DNA of 54,669 nt from Arsukibacterium perlucidum DSM 18276 (GCF_000382165.1 NZ_KB907727.1:1-54669); one strand, 5' to 3'; counted from the first letter of the stretch, positions 18,501 to 28,973 are shown. Made by a program: numbers and translations. Notes: generated by a model not told the origin, from the sequence alone.

Positions 18501-19557
18501 CGGCCTGAGTCATAGTCTGGTAGCGCCAGCCGGCGAGCCCGGAACCCTTGGTTTGCTTAGTTATGCGCATCAACGGGCAGTCAGTGGCATTACCACAATC
18601 GAGCAAAGCGTGTCAGAAGTTGGCATTTTCAGGTTCAATACGGCAGCTGTAAGTTATTTAACCATGGCTGACCCAATTTCGGCGGCCAGTGGTCAACCCA
18701 CTGGTCGCTTTATCCCGGCCGACTTTGCCGTTAGCGATATCAGTAGCAGCGCGGCCTGTGGCAGTTTCAGCTATATGCAGCAGCCTTTTTCGCTCGGCTT
18801 TACCTTAACGGCGCGCAATACTCTGGGCCAGCGCACCCGCAATTATTTCGATGCTTTTGCTAACAGTACCTTATTGTTGCAGGCGGAAAACGCTGATGAC
18901 GGCATTGAGCTAACTGGCAGGTTAACCAGTAGTGGTTTTGGTGGCTGGGCGCTGGGCCAGCAATCATTCAGCACTACTGAGCTGCAGCTTAACCGCCAGG
19001 CCAGCGGTGCGGCAGATGGTCCCTTTTCAGAGCTGACCGTGGCGTTAAATGTTATTGATGCAGACGGCAGCCTGGTTGCCAATCCTGATACTAATGTCAG
19101 CAATATCGCTTGTGCAGCCGACAGCAGTTGTAATGCTGCGGCCCTGCTGCTGACCGATATCCGCTATGGCCGGATGCAAATGGCTAATGGTTTTGGCCCT
19201 GAATTTGACGACATGCCGGTTAATTTAACCGCAGAGTACTGGGATGGCAGCCGTTTTCTCAGCAACAGTGCGGATAACTGCAGTGTGATCAGTGCTGCCA
19301 GTCTTAATTTAAGCAACAGCCTGACCAGCGCCGTCGCCAACACGGCTGCACTGAGCGCTGGCAAAACGCCGCCAGACGGCTTATTGTTGCTGGCCCCTGA
19401 TGAAACAGGCACTGTCGGTGCCACCTATCAGGTACCGGTTTGGCTGCAATATGACTGGAATGATGACGGTAGCTACAATAACTCGCCGGTTGCTGAGTTT
19501 ATGTTTGGCCGTTATCGCGGTAACCCACGGCAAATATACTGGCGCGAGCGCTTTTAG
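15577..19557 (+). CDS. mshQ: MSHA biogenesis protein MshQ, lectin-like domains plus DUF6701
   Basis: A 1326-aa secreted protein ending the MSHA operon. A signal peptide (about residues 1-18, ending ALA) precedes a polymer-forming-like repeat region (RLFINGNLELRNGV ... GNNSTVNGAVTAKG, about 85-160), a LamG/concanavalin-type domain (about 185-390) and an L-type-lectin-like domain (about 410-670; SGADGLAVVLSDAT, GSFGGPLGYGF). The last half (about 690-1320), with many cysteine pairs, matches the DUF6701 region of MshQ proteins. No membrane anchor is seen. It may be the tip or surface adhesin; in the family the role is not settled. ATG overlaps the mshP stop, with GGAGG at 15566-15570. Confidence 0.88.
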   Translation: MRWLLASLLVMFSIDALAINCEDIWTQAIRSNSPQPDLINYPTTPNQSFPEPLQAIDYYYAENADWFVANNTVRSTVGATTRLFINGNLELRNGVELNAGGPPENFILVVSGSLSIQNNVQINGFILAGGAISIGNNSTVNGAVTAKGAVANAGTVTYQPTALSELQGGVLCDTPLVLPLAEYRFDQFNWDGSPDEVADSIGSNRGRAINTETIAEGQICRASDFTGAGYISLNDLSVLGGTASLSFWINTTASGNNTGWQAPAVAGVEQTGGTNDIFWGWLDASGRIGLTKGNDFAATKSTVAVNNGQYRHVVLTRNASSGAFQIFIDGVLDNSGTLASQQGVVTTPFNDLGRVLHTNGVGVSFLTAALDEVQVYDRVLNASQVQRLYQQQTEQRDADGTVRLCPAEPLQCLADDFADDLTDWVTASSRGTFTPSIVGGRLRMTQAVTNQATSATFQRLYPAADNLVVIEFDYWAYGGSGADGLAVVLSDATVTPQPGSFGGPLGYGFKPGIPGFVGGWLGFGLDEFGNFSNEGGAASIGRRRQSVVVRGSGEGTTGYRYLRGTCNNGTTNTGGNCLSPAVDGNENSPHRYRFTVDSRAPGTTIVSVERDHGTGFITLIPPFDARSQPGQAPAPENFFLSLTGSTGGSTNIHELDNINICALRSSPVGQQIDHFEFDHSGQALTCKPETITVRACANADCSQLITDPVTATLSPATITSGGWVGGNVINFAGGTTTVDLRRNTAGNTLVGVSGSVPNSRPLSQTLCRAGAGPLTTAACNISFASAGLVFNVPDGVANQPANNIIVSAVRQSDNSQQCVPSFADVSRNVGFWSSYINPGPAARPASLPLQVNGSDIGLTEGSLTPLVLNFDANGEAVINVNYADAGQVQLNARYSGSAANDDNGLVLNGSDQFIRRPAGLCIETAGHCLAADASCPVFKRAAESFPLTISARAWQDGSTDLCANPVTPNFQQAAVGLSHSLVAPAGEPGTLGLLSYAHQRAVSGITTIEQSVSEVGIFRFNTAAVSYLTMADPISAASGQPTGRFIPADFAVSDISSSAACGSFSYMQQPFSLGFTLTARNTLGQRTRNYFDAFANSTLLLQAENADDGIELTGRLTSSGFGGWALGQQSFSTTELQLNRQASGAADGPFSELTVALNVIDADGSLVANPDTNVSNIACAADSSCNAAALLLTDIRYGRMQMANGFGPEFDDMPVNLTAEYWDGSRFLSNSADNCSVISAASLNLSNSLTSAVANTAALSAGKTPPDGLLLLAPDETGTVGATYQVPVWLQYDWNDDGSYNNSPVAEFMFGRYRGNPRQIYWRERF

Positions 19558-19687
19558 CTGTTAAAACCCAATGCTTAGCAGAGTAAGCACTGGCTTCGCC
19601 GACAGATAGCGCGATAACACTGATTAATTTCTGAAAATTGTCATAAAAGGCTATTTTCTTGGCATAGACTTACTTAGAATAGCCTGA

Positions 19688-20824
<1,137 letters not shown>

Positions 20825-20825
20825 T

Positions 20826-20869
20826 AGGGCGCTTAGCGCAACTGGTAGCGCTCTGACTAAAATAGTGAT
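20826..20869 (+). other. mreB-mreC spacer hairpin resembling a tRNA 5' half
   Basis: The 48-base gap between mreB and mreC can form AGGGCGCT (20826-20833) paired with AGCGCTCT (20847-20854). Alternatively, 20827-20869 reads like the 5' half of a tRNA: a 7-base acceptor strand, TA, and a D arm with GCGC, an 8-base loop containing GG, and GCGC. The anticodon stem is poor, and no T arm or 3' acceptor follows. It is not a functional tRNA; it may be an mRNA stability or attenuation structure. Confidence 0.4.
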
Positions 20870-20872
20870 TTT

Positions 20873-21730
20873 ATGAACGCCATATTCAGCCGGGGCCCGC
20901 TGCTCGGACTGCGTCTGTTACTGGCGGTGCTTTGCAGTGTCGGCTTAATGGTAGTAGATCGCTACACTGAGCGGTCTACCCAACTTCGCAGTTTTCTCAC
21001 TTCGGCGGTCAGCCCGCTGTTTTACGTTGCCAGCTTACCCGAAACCCTGCTCTCCGGCGCCACCGAGCAGTTTATGTCGCACCAGCGCCTGCTGGATGAA
21101 AATGCCCGTTTGAAAGAAACAATGCTGCGCCAGAATGGCCAGTTGCAACTGCTTGGGTATCTGCAGCAGGAGAACAGTAAATTACGCGCTTTACTGGGCT
21201 CGGCACCACTGACGGATGGCCAGCGCTTGGTTGCTGAAGTGCTGGCCGTATACAGTCATCCATTCAGCCATCAGGTAGTATTAAATAAAGGCAAGAATGA
21301 CGGGGTAACAGTGCATCAGCCCATAATTGATGAAAGTGGGGTGGTTGGCCAAATCGTCAGTGTCGGCCCTACCAGCAGCCGGGCCTTACTTATTTCAGAC
21401 AACACCCATGCTATTTCAGTCCGGGCGGAGCGTACCGGCATCCGCACCGTGGCCGAAGGTCTTGGCCAGTGGGATTTATTGCGGGTAATTCATTTACCGC
21501 AAAGCGCCGATATCCGGGTGGGCGATCGTTTACTTACCTCCGGGCTGGATGGTCTGTTTCCCGAAGGATACCCGGTAGCTGAAGTCAGCCGGGTACAACA
21601 AGATGAAAGCCAGCCTTTTATGACTGTTTATGCTAAACCATACGCGCAACTGGATCGAATTCGCCACGTACTGCTGTTGTGGCCTGGCTCCAGGCTGGAA
21701 GATGTGCTGGATGCTGAGGAGCCAAACTAA
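20873..21730 (+). CDS. mreC: Rod shape-determining protein MreC
   Basis: A 285-aa bitopic protein of the elongasome that links MreB to the periplasmic wall enzymes. It has an N-terminal membrane helix (about residues 11-27), a coiled coil (about 62-105; DENARLKETMLRQNGQLQLL) and tandem beta-barrel MreC domains (about 115-275) with the typical KGKNDGV, VGQIVSVGP and DRLLTSGLDGLFPEGYPV segments. The stop shares a base with the mreD start (TAATG). Confidence 0.95.
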   Translation: MNAIFSRGPLLGLRLLLAVLCSVGLMVVDRYTERSTQLRSFLTSAVSPLFYVASLPETLLSGATEQFMSHQRLLDENARLKETMLRQNGQLQLLGYLQQENSKLRALLGSAPLTDGQRLVAEVLAVYSHPFSHQVVLNKGKNDGVTVHQPIIDESGVVGQIVSVGPTSSRALLISDNTHAISVRAERTGIRTVAEGLGQWDLLRVIHLPQSADIRVGDRLLTSGLDGLFPEGYPVAEVSRVQQDESQPFMTVYAKPYAQLDRIRHVLLLWPGSRLEDVLDAEEPN

Positions 21731-22212
21731 TGCGCAGAAACGGTGGGCTGGGTTTTATCTATTTGTCGCTGCTGGTCGCCTTGCTGCTAACCGTTATGCC
21801 TATGCCGCAACAAGTAAAGTTATTCCGGCCAGACTGGGCTTTACTGGTGGTGCTGTACTGGACGATGGCATTGCCGGGGCGGGTAAACATTCTTACGGCT
21901 TTTTTACTCGGTTTTTTAACAGACGTGCTGATTGGCACCGTGCTTGGGGTAAATGCCCTGGCATTTTCTGTTGTTACCTTTATTGTCGCGGTTAATCATT
22001 TAAAGATCAGGAACTTTTCAGTGATCCAGCAAGCCTTACTGATAGGCCTGTTTTTAGCGCTGTATCATTTACTGTTATTCTGGCTCAGCCATTTTTTAAC
22101 CGGTGTATACTTTTTGCCCGCATATTTATGGCCGGTATTAACGGGTATGTTGGTCTGGCCCTGGTTATTCTGGTTGTTAAGGCGTTATCGCCGGCAGTTT
22201 AAGATCCAGTAA
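21730..22212 (+). CDS. mreD: Rod shape-determining protein MreD
   Basis: A 160-aa integral inner-membrane protein with about five hydrophobic helices and the family's RPDWALLVVLYW and GFLTDVLIGTVLGVNAL motifs. It works with MreB, MreC and RodA/PBP2 in cell elongation. The start codon overlaps the mreC stop. Confidence 0.94.
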   Translation: MRRNGGLGFIYLSLLVALLLTVMPMPQQVKLFRPDWALLVVLYWTMALPGRVNILTAFLLGFLTDVLIGTVLGVNALAFSVVTFIVAVNHLKIRNFSVIQQALLIGLFLALYHLLLFWLSHFLTGVYFLPAYLWPVLTGMLVWPWLFWLLRRYRRQFKIQ

Positions 22213-22245
22213 TTTACCTTTTAACACGACTAAGATCCTATAATA

Positions 22246-22818
22246 ATGTATCCAGAAATCGCTCTAGCCTCTGCTTCACCCCGGCGCCGTGAATTGCTGC
22301 AGCAAATTGCTGTGCCGTTTAGCCTGGTGCAGGTTGATGTTGATGAAAGCCACCAGGGCAACGAAAGCCCGCAGCTTTACGTAACCAGACTGGCGCACGC
22401 TAAGGCACAGGCAGGTGCTGAAAAAATACAGTTTGCCCTACCGGTGCTGGGCGCAGATACCATAGTAGTGGTAGACCAACACATTTTAGGCAAGCCGGCT
22501 GATCAGGCTGATTTTAGCCGGATGATGCAGCTTTTGTCCGGCCGCTGTCATCAGGTAATGACTGCAGTGGCGCTGGTTGGCAAGGGTAGCAGCGATAGTT
22601 GCTGTGTCAGCACAGAAGTGTGCTTCCGTGAGCTCAGTGCGGCAGATATCACGGCTTACTGGCAAACGGGCGAGCCGCGCGACAAAGCGGGTGGTTATGG
22701 TATTCAGGGCCAGGGGGGGCGTTTTGTCAGCCATATTAGTGGCAGCTACAGTGCGGTGGTAGGTTTACCACTGTGCGAAACTGATTTTTTATTACGTAAC
22801 TGGCAGGAGCAGGCATGA
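22246..22818 (+). CDS. maf: Maf-like dTTP/UTP nucleoside triphosphate pyrophosphatase
   Basis: Maf/Ham1-fold enzyme hydrolysing non-canonical or excess nucleotides (dTTP/UTP group, YhdE-like). The 190-aa protein shows the N-terminal ASASPRRRELL substrate loop (about residues 8-18), GADTIVVVD with the catalytic aspartate (about 68-76) and GEPRDKAGGYGIQG (about 142-155). It lies between mreD and rng as in many gammaproteobacteria and overlaps rng by 4 bases. Confidence 0.93.
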   Translation: MYPEIALASASPRRRELLQQIAVPFSLVQVDVDESHQGNESPQLYVTRLAHAKAQAGAEKIQFALPVLGADTIVVVDQHILGKPADQADFSRMMQLLSGRCHQVMTAVALVGKGSSDSCCVSTEVCFRELSAADITAYWQTGEPRDKAGGYGIQGQGGRFVSHISGSYSAVVGLPLCETDFLLRNWQEQA

Positions 22819-24281
22819 GTGCAGAACTACTGTTAAACGTTACGCCCACCGAAACCCGGGTTGCTCTGATTGAAAATGGTGTGCTGCAGGAACTTCATAT
22901 TGAGCGTCAGGCAAAACTGGGTCTGGTCGGCAATATTTACGTAGGTAAAGTCAGCCGGGTATTGCCGGGCATGCAGGCCGCTTTTGTCGATATTGGTATG
23001 GATAAAGCGGCTTTTTTACATGCCTCTGATATTGTGCAGCATAATGAAAGTACCGAGCAGGATAGCAAGCCCGCCGTCAGTAAAGACATCCGGGTACTGG
23101 TGCGCGAAGGGCAGCATTTGCTGGTACAGGTGGTCAAAGATCCACTTGGTACTAAAGGCGCCCGTTTAACCACCGACATTACCCTGCCATCCCGCTACCT
23201 GGTGTTTATGCCTGACTCCAACCATGTTGGCGTATCACAACGACTTGAAACCGAAGCTGAACGCAAACGCTTAAAAGACATTGTCAGTGATTGTCTGGAC
23301 GACAGCGGTGGTTTTATTATCCGTACTGCTGCAGAAGGGGCGGGCGCTGAAGAACTGGTGCAGGATGCCAGATTTCTGAAGAAACTCTGGAGTAAAATTG
23401 TTAAGCGCAAGCAGAAAACCAGGAAAGAAGGCGTAGTATACGAAGACTTAACCCTGTGTTATCGCATCTTGCGTGACTTTGTTGGCAGCGAGCTGGAACG
23501 GGTACGCATCGACTCAAAAATTACTTATCAGCAACTTACTGCCTTTTGCGAAGAGTTTATGCCGCACATCTCGCCATTGCTGGAGTATTACCCCGGCGAG
23601 CGGCCTATTTTTGATATGTTTGATGTTGAAAATGAAATTCAGCGCGCATTAGAGCGCAAGGTTCCACTGAAAAGCGGCGGCTACCTAATTATCGACCAGA
23701 CCGAAGCGATGACCACAATTGATGTTAATACCGGCGCCTTTGTTGGCCATCGCAATCTGGAAGAAACGATATTTAATACCAATACTGAAGCGACTCAGGC
23801 CATTGCCCGCCAGCTGCGGTTACGTAATCTGGGCGGTATTATTATTATCGACTTTATCGATATGCAAAGTACCGAACATCAACGGCGGGTATATCACAGC
23901 CTCGAGTTAGCGCTGGCACGTGATCGGGCGAAAACCAATATTCATGGCTTTTCGGCCCTGGGCCTGGTAGAGATGACCCGCAAGAGAACCCGGGAAAGTC
24001 TGGAACACATCCTGTGCTCTGAGTGTCCGGTATGCAAGGGGCGTGGCACGTTAAAAACCGTCGAAACCGTCTGTTTTGAAATTCTGCGGGAAATCGTCCG
24101 GGTCAACCGGGCCTATGCCGCAGATAAATTTGCAGTATATGTATCGCCGGTCGTCAAAGACGCCCTGACAACCGACGAGTTTCATAGCCTGGCGGAGCTA
24201 CAGGTTTTTATTGGCAAGCAAATAACTATTTACGGTGAGCCAATGTATTCTCAGGAGCAATTTGATGTGGTGATGATGTAG
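22815..24281 (+). CDS. rng: Ribonuclease G
   Basis: Endoribonuclease of the RNase E/G family that matures the 5' end of 16S rRNA and degrades some mRNAs. The 488-aa protein has an S1 RNA-binding domain (about residues 35-125; GNIYVGKVSRVLPGMQAAFVDIG), the DNase I-like catalytic region with metal-binding aspartates in TIDVNTGAFVG and IIIIDFIDM, and the Zn-link cysteines CPVC (about 397-400). It has the normal RNase G length without the long C-terminal scaffold of RNase E. It ends one base into yhdP. Confidence 0.96.
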   Translation: MSAELLLNVTPTETRVALIENGVLQELHIERQAKLGLVGNIYVGKVSRVLPGMQAAFVDIGMDKAAFLHASDIVQHNESTEQDSKPAVSKDIRVLVREGQHLLVQVVKDPLGTKGARLTTDITLPSRYLVFMPDSNHVGVSQRLETEAERKRLKDIVSDCLDDSGGFIIRTAAEGAGAEELVQDARFLKKLWSKIVKRKQKTRKEGVVYEDLTLCYRILRDFVGSELERVRIDSKITYQQLTAFCEEFMPHISPLLEYYPGERPIFDMFDVENEIQRALERKVPLKSGGYLIIDQTEAMTTIDVNTGAFVGHRNLEETIFNTNTEATQAIARQLRLRNLGGIIIIDFIDMQSTEHQRRVYHSLELALARDRAKTNIHGFSALGLVEMTRKRTRESLEHILCSECPVCKGRGTLKTVETVCFEILREIVRVNRAYAADKFAVYVSPVVKDALTTDEFHSLAELQVFIGKQITIYGEPMYSQEQFDVVMM

Positions 24282-27200
24282 TGCAACAAGCAAAGCGAGT
24301 CTGCTTTTATTGTTTACATAAGATCTGGCTACTGTTGGCCATTGGCCTGGTGTTGCTTGCTACTCTGGTGTCCATCCTGCGTCTGGCATTGCCCTATGCC
24401 GATAGTTACAAACATCATCTGGAACAACTTATCGCCAGCCAGCTGGATACCGAAGTACGAATAGCGCAAATCAGCGCAGGCTGGCAAAAACTCGGCCCGG
24501 CTTTGGTGTTAAACCAGATGGAACTGGGTAACCCGCAGCAGGGCGTGCAGCTTAGTATTGAGCAAACCAGAGTTCATTTTGATTTCTGGAAAAGTTTACG
24601 TAGCATGCAATTGCGGGCGGAGCACTTTGAACTCAGCGGCCTGCGCTATGCAATTGACAGCAGTGCTTTGCTAAATAGCCCGCAAAGTGAGCAGCCACTT
24701 GATACCGCCCCGGCGATTAACGCGCTTGAGCAATTATTTTTTCGCCAGTTAAACCACTTTACTCTGCTCGACAGCGAGCTGGTGTTAACGGCCGAGAGTA
24801 GTGACGCTATTGTTATCTCTGTTCACAAGCTGGACTGGCGCAACGAAGGCGAACGCCATCAGGGAATTGGTGAACTGGCGGTCGCTGATATCACCGGCAA
24901 TTCCTTGTCTTTTATTATTGATTTATATGGCCCCAGCTTAGACCAGGCTTTTGGTCAGATATTTCTGGAAAGCCGTGAGCTGGATATTTTGCCGTGGTTT
25001 CAGCAATCCTTGCCAGAAACAGGCCGGCTGGATCTGGCCAACATTAACTTTGAGGCCTGGGGCCGGGTCGATAAGGGCGAATTACAGCGCTTTCAGATTG
25101 AACTGGCTGATAACAGTTTAAGCTGGCAACGACAGGGCCAGGCCCATCAGTTGAAACTGGGGCCTGGCCAGCTGTTGTGGTACCCCACTGCAGCTGGCTG
25201 GTCCTTATATTCAGGGCCTTTGGCATTATCAGATGGTCAGGCTCTATGGCCTGATCTTAGGGTGCAGTTACATCGGAGAACCGCGGGTTGGCATGGCCAG
25301 TTGCAGCAATTAAAGCTGGACGCCTTAGCGCCACTTAGCCAGTTACTTAGTGATGAAATACCTCAGCTGGCAAGGCTGACATCTACTGAGTTACAGGGTG
25401 AGTTAACGTTGGCACAGTGGCAGTTTCAAAGCAGTGACAACTGGCAGCTGCAGGGACAGCTTAGCAATTTAAGTAAAACAAGCAGTAATGAGCTGCCGGG
25501 TTTAGACGGCCTGGACGGCAAGTTCTGGGCAAGGCCGACTGCGGCAGGCTTAACCCTGAGTGGCCAGCAAAGCGAATTAAGCTGGGATAGCATGTTCAGT
25601 GCGCCGATAGCTTATCAGCAATTACAACTGGAGTTACTGGCCCGGCAAAGCACAGCAGGGATCTGGCAGCTACAACTACCCGCATTGCAATTGACGGCAA
25701 CAGATTTCAGCCTTGCTGGCAGCGCGCAATGGAGTATGCAGCAACAACCTGAACTGAGCTTATTTGCGGTATTAACCGGGGCCAGTGCCAGCAACATTGA
25801 TCGCTACCTACCGTTGCGTTACTTACCGGAAAAAACCAGAGATTATCTGACGGAGGCAATTGTTGATGGTCAGCTGGAGCAGGCGTCTGTGCTGTGGCAG
25901 GGGCAGCCAGCCCAGTATCCTTTTACCGAAGGTCAGGGCATCTTTCAGGTTGGGGCAAGTGTGAGCAATGGCCACTTTAAGTTCAACCCTGATTGGCCGG
26001 CTTTGCAGCAGCTGAACAGCCGCTTGTGGTTTGAAAACGCCCGGATGCAAATAAGTACCGACAGCACTACTATCGGCGGTATGGTATTGCAGGGTAATGT
26101 TACCGCTGACATTGCCAATTTACTGGACGCAGAATATCTGACTATTGGTATCGACAGCGCCGTAAAACTGCCCGACGCCACAGGCCTGATTAACGCTTCA
26201 CCGCTGAGTGAAAATTTAGGTAAGGTATTACAGCAGCTGGCGCCGGACGGCCCGGCCCGTGCTGATATTGAGTTGCAGGTGGGTTTACGCCAACCCTCGG
26301 TTCAGGCCAATGGCACAATAACACTAGATAACGTTAGTCTGGATTTAACTACACCACCGCTGGCTATCCGGCAGTTAACGGGCCAGGTAAAATTTAGTGA
26401 CAGCGAGGTAAGCGCTGAAAATCTTCAGTTCAACTGGCGTGAATTGCCGGTAACGGCCAGCCTTAATGGCGCGCAACAGAGCGACCATTACCTGTTCAAC
26501 CTTAATGCCAGTGCTAATAATACCAGCAGTACTGCAGTGCAAGCGCTGTGGCCGGCAGCTATAGATCTGGTTGAGGGCGAGCTGAGCTGGCAGTTGGCGT
26601 TAGCGCTGCAACTGCAAGCTGATGATTTCAGCTATAACTCGAAGCTAACAGCTGATTTAACCAATACCGGGTTACTGCTACCGGCTCCCTATCATAAAGA
26701 TGCTGCGACAGCTGCCCAGCTGGATATTATTGCTCAGGGTGGCAGCCAGCAGGGTTTACTGACCCTAAATTACGCTGATCAGTTGTATTTTAGCGCTGAG
26801 CTGGACCATTCAGCAGCGCAGGTGCGGCGGGCTAACCTGAGCCTGGGCGCTGAAGATTCTGGGATCAGTGGCCCACATTTTACTATCGATGTCGATGTAG
26901 GCCAGGCTGAATTATTACCGTGGCAACAACTGCTTAGCGAGCAATTGTTAAGCCGCGATACTTTGGCAGGCGGGGTTATGCCACCGTTAAGCAGGGTAAG
27001 GGGCAGAATTGCTAAGCTTGGGTTGGTGGCAGGTACTGCATTAAACAATACCGTATTTGAACTGGAGCCGGGATCGGATGCCTGGCAGTTAAGTTTACAT
27101 GGTACTGAAATCGCCAGCCGCTGGTCATTCAGCCACGACTGGCAGCAACAGGGCGTACAGGCCGACATAGACTATTTGCATTTGCCGTTACCGGGGAAAA

Positions 27201-28150
27201 ACCTCAATCAGGCAGTTGTCGCGACTGAAGGTGAGGTGCTGCCGCAACTGCAGGCCAGTCTGCTGACCATGCCACCGCTAACGTTAAAATGTAATGACTG
27301 CTCAGTTGGTAACTACCGCTTTGGTAAGCTGGAGCTGATGGCGCTTGGCCAGGGCGGGCACTGGCAGTTATCAGAGTTTAACAGTCGTTATAAAGGCAAC
27401 CAACTGACGCTGCAGGGCAACTGGGTGCCGGACCAGCAGCTGGGCGTTACCGAGCTTACCGGTCGTTTTCAAAGCCCTAATCTTGGCGCGCTGTTAAACG
27501 AATTTCAGCTGACAACTGGCATCAGTGGTAGCCGGGCCGATATGAACTTTAAACTTAACTGGCCAGCCGCACCTACCCAGTTTGATTTAGCCGGGCTTAA
27601 CGGCCAACTGCAGTTTAATCTGGGCGAAGGAGCCTTAACCGAAGTCAGTGATCAGGGCGCGCGGCTTTTTTCCATTTTCAGTCTCGATTCACTGGTACGT
27701 AAATTACGGCTGGATTTTCGTGATGTCTTCTCCAAAGGGTTCTTTTACAACAAAATGAGTGGCGCGCTGGCTATTCATCAGGGTGTGGTGCAAACCAGCG
27801 ACACTACTATCGACGGTGTACCTGGCAACCTGGCCATTCAGGGCTATGCTGATTTAGTCAGTCAGCAGCTGGATTATCAAATGTCATTTTCACCTAAAGT
27901 TACCTCCAGTTTGCCGGTGATTATTGCCTGGATGGTTAACCCGGCTACCGGCCTGGCGGCGCTGGCGCTGGATGAAGTATTTCAATCAGCAGAAGTGATC
28001 TCACGGATTAACTTTACCGTTACCGGTAACTTTGAACAGCCGGTGGTTACCGAGGTTAACCGCCATAGTACCGAAGTACCGGTACCGGTGCGGATAGCTC
28101 AGCCTGAGACAATGATTGACCAAGAGGAGCAACAGCCCCGTGGCGACTAG
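24281..28150 (+). CDS. yhdP: YhdP, large AsmA/TamB-like envelope lipid-transport protein
   Basis: A 1289-aa inner-membrane-anchored periplasmic protein. It has one N-terminal helix (about residues 12-32) followed by a very long, repetitive beta-strand region (DUF3971 and AsmA-like C-terminal part) expected to form a hydrophobic groove bridging inner and outer membranes. YhdP, with TamB and YdbH, moves phospholipids to the outer membrane in E. coli. The conserved C-terminal part (LFSIFSLDSLVRKLRLDF ... FYNKMSGAL) is clear. GTG start at 24281 overlaps the rng stop. Confidence 0.9.
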   Translation: MQQAKRVCFYCLHKIWLLLAIGLVLLATLVSILRLALPYADSYKHHLEQLIASQLDTEVRIAQISAGWQKLGPALVLNQMELGNPQQGVQLSIEQTRVHFDFWKSLRSMQLRAEHFELSGLRYAIDSSALLNSPQSEQPLDTAPAINALEQLFFRQLNHFTLLDSELVLTAESSDAIVISVHKLDWRNEGERHQGIGELAVADITGNSLSFIIDLYGPSLDQAFGQIFLESRELDILPWFQQSLPETGRLDLANINFEAWGRVDKGELQRFQIELADNSLSWQRQGQAHQLKLGPGQLLWYPTAAGWSLYSGPLALSDGQALWPDLRVQLHRRTAGWHGQLQQLKLDALAPLSQLLSDEIPQLARLTSTELQGELTLAQWQFQSSDNWQLQGQLSNLSKTSSNELPGLDGLDGKFWARPTAAGLTLSGQQSELSWDSMFSAPIAYQQLQLELLARQSTAGIWQLQLPALQLTATDFSLAGSAQWSMQQQPELSLFAVLTGASASNIDRYLPLRYLPEKTRDYLTEAIVDGQLEQASVLWQGQPAQYPFTEGQGIFQVGASVSNGHFKFNPDWPALQQLNSRLWFENARMQISTDSTTIGGMVLQGNVTADIANLLDAEYLTIGIDSAVKLPDATGLINASPLSENLGKVLQQLAPDGPARADIELQVGLRQPSVQANGTITLDNVSLDLTTPPLAIRQLTGQVKFSDSEVSAENLQFNWRELPVTASLNGAQQSDHYLFNLNASANNTSSTAVQALWPAAIDLVEGELSWQLALALQLQADDFSYNSKLTADLTNTGLLLPAPYHKDAATAAQLDIIAQGGSQQGLLTLNYADQLYFSAELDHSAAQVRRANLSLGAEDSGISGPHFTIDVDVGQAELLPWQQLLSEQLLSRDTLAGGVMPPLSRVRGRIAKLGLVAGTALNNTVFELEPGSDAWQLSLHGTEIASRWSFSHDWQQQGVQADIDYLHLPLPGKNLNQAVVATEGEVLPQLQASLLTMPPLTLKCNDCSVGNYRFGKLELMALGQGGHWQLSEFNSRYKGNQLTLQGNWVPDQQLGVTELTGRFQSPNLGALLNEFQLTTGISGSRADMNFKLNWPAAPTQFDLAGLNGQLQFNLGEGALTEVSDQGARLFSIFSLDSLVRKLRLDFRDVFSKGFFYNKMSGALAIHQGVVQTSDTTIDGVPGNLAIQGYADLVSQQLDYQMSFSPKVTSSLPVIIAWMVNPATGLAALALDEVFQSAEVISRINFTVTGNFEQPVVTEVNRHSTEVPVPVRIAQPETMIDQEEQQPRGD

Positions 28151-28973
28151 CTGGCGTTTATCAGCCATTCAGTTAACCAGTGGTCCTGAGCCTGCGGCTA
28201 ACCTGGCAACAGTAGAGTATTACCTGCAACAACTGCCCCGGGCTAAGCAGCATCTGGTGCTATTGCCAGAATGTTTTGCGGTATTTGGTGGTGGTGACAG
28301 ACTGCAACTCACTCATCAGGCGGCTATTGGCGCAGGTGATATTCAGCAGGCCTGCCGGCAACTGGCTGTTAAATTTGGGGTGTATCTGGTAGCCGGCAGT
28401 CAGCCAACTACCACTACTAACCCTGAGCGGTTTGCTGCCAGCTGCCTGGTGTACAGCCCGGCCGGTGAGCTACTGGCCGATTATCAGAAATTGCATTTGT
28501 TTGACGTCAATGTGGCTGATAGTACCGGCAGCTATCGTGAGTCGGCCACTACTATCCCGGGTGAAAAGATTAGTTTATGCCAATTGCCTGATCTGAAACT
28601 GGGGTTGAGTATATGTTATGATGTGCGCTTTCCCGGTTTAATGCAGGTGTTAGCCGCGCAGGGTATGCAAGTATTAACAGTACCATCGGCGTTCACCCGG
28701 CCAACCGGCACGGCCCACTGGCATACCTTGTTAAAAGCCAGGGCGATAGAGAACCAGTGCTTTGTACTGGCCGCTAATCAAACCGGAGTGCATGCTAATG
28801 GCCGCGAAACTTATGGCCACAGCCTGATTATCGACCCCTGGGGCGAGATATTAGCTGACGCAGGCACAGGCCCAGGATGGGTGTCAGCATTGGTTGATAT
28901 CAACCAATGCCAGCAACTTGGCCAGAAAATGCCGGTCCACCAGCACAATCGTTTTAACAGTGAGCTGAAATAA
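28140..28973 (+). CDS. Nitrilase-family amidase (Nit1 / carbon-nitrogen hydrolase)
   Basis: A 277-aa carbon-nitrogen hydrolase with the full Glu-Lys-Cys triad: [19 protein letters not shown] and SICYDVRFP. Nit1-type proteins repair deaminated glutathione, a likely but unproven role here. TTG 28116 would add eight residues. GTG 28140 is preferred because AAGAGGAG (28122-28129) sits ten bases upstream and it overlaps the yhdP stop. It is in the usual place between yhdP and tldD and ends one base into tldD. Confidence 0.9.
   Translation: MATSWRLSAIQLTSGPEPAANLATVEYYLQQLPRAKQHLVLLPECFAVFGGGDRLQLTHQAAIGAGDIQQACRQLAVKFGVYLVAGSQPTTTTNPERFAASCLVYSPAGELLADYQKLHLFDVNVADSTGSYRESATTIPGEKISLCQLPDLKLGLSICYDVRFPGLMQVLAAQGMQVLTVPSAFTRPTGTAHWHTLLKARAIENQCFVLAANQTGVHANGRETYGHSLIIDPWGEILADAGTGPGWVSALVDINQCQQLGQKMPVHQHNRFNSELK

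Noticed and set aside
19571..19588. TGCTTA/TAAGCA hairpin after mshQ as a terminator
   Set aside because: The stem is only six bases and there is no T-run after it.
20827..20869. Functional tRNA gene between mreB and mreC
   Set aside because: There is no T arm, no matching 3' acceptor strand and the anticodon stem pairs poorly.
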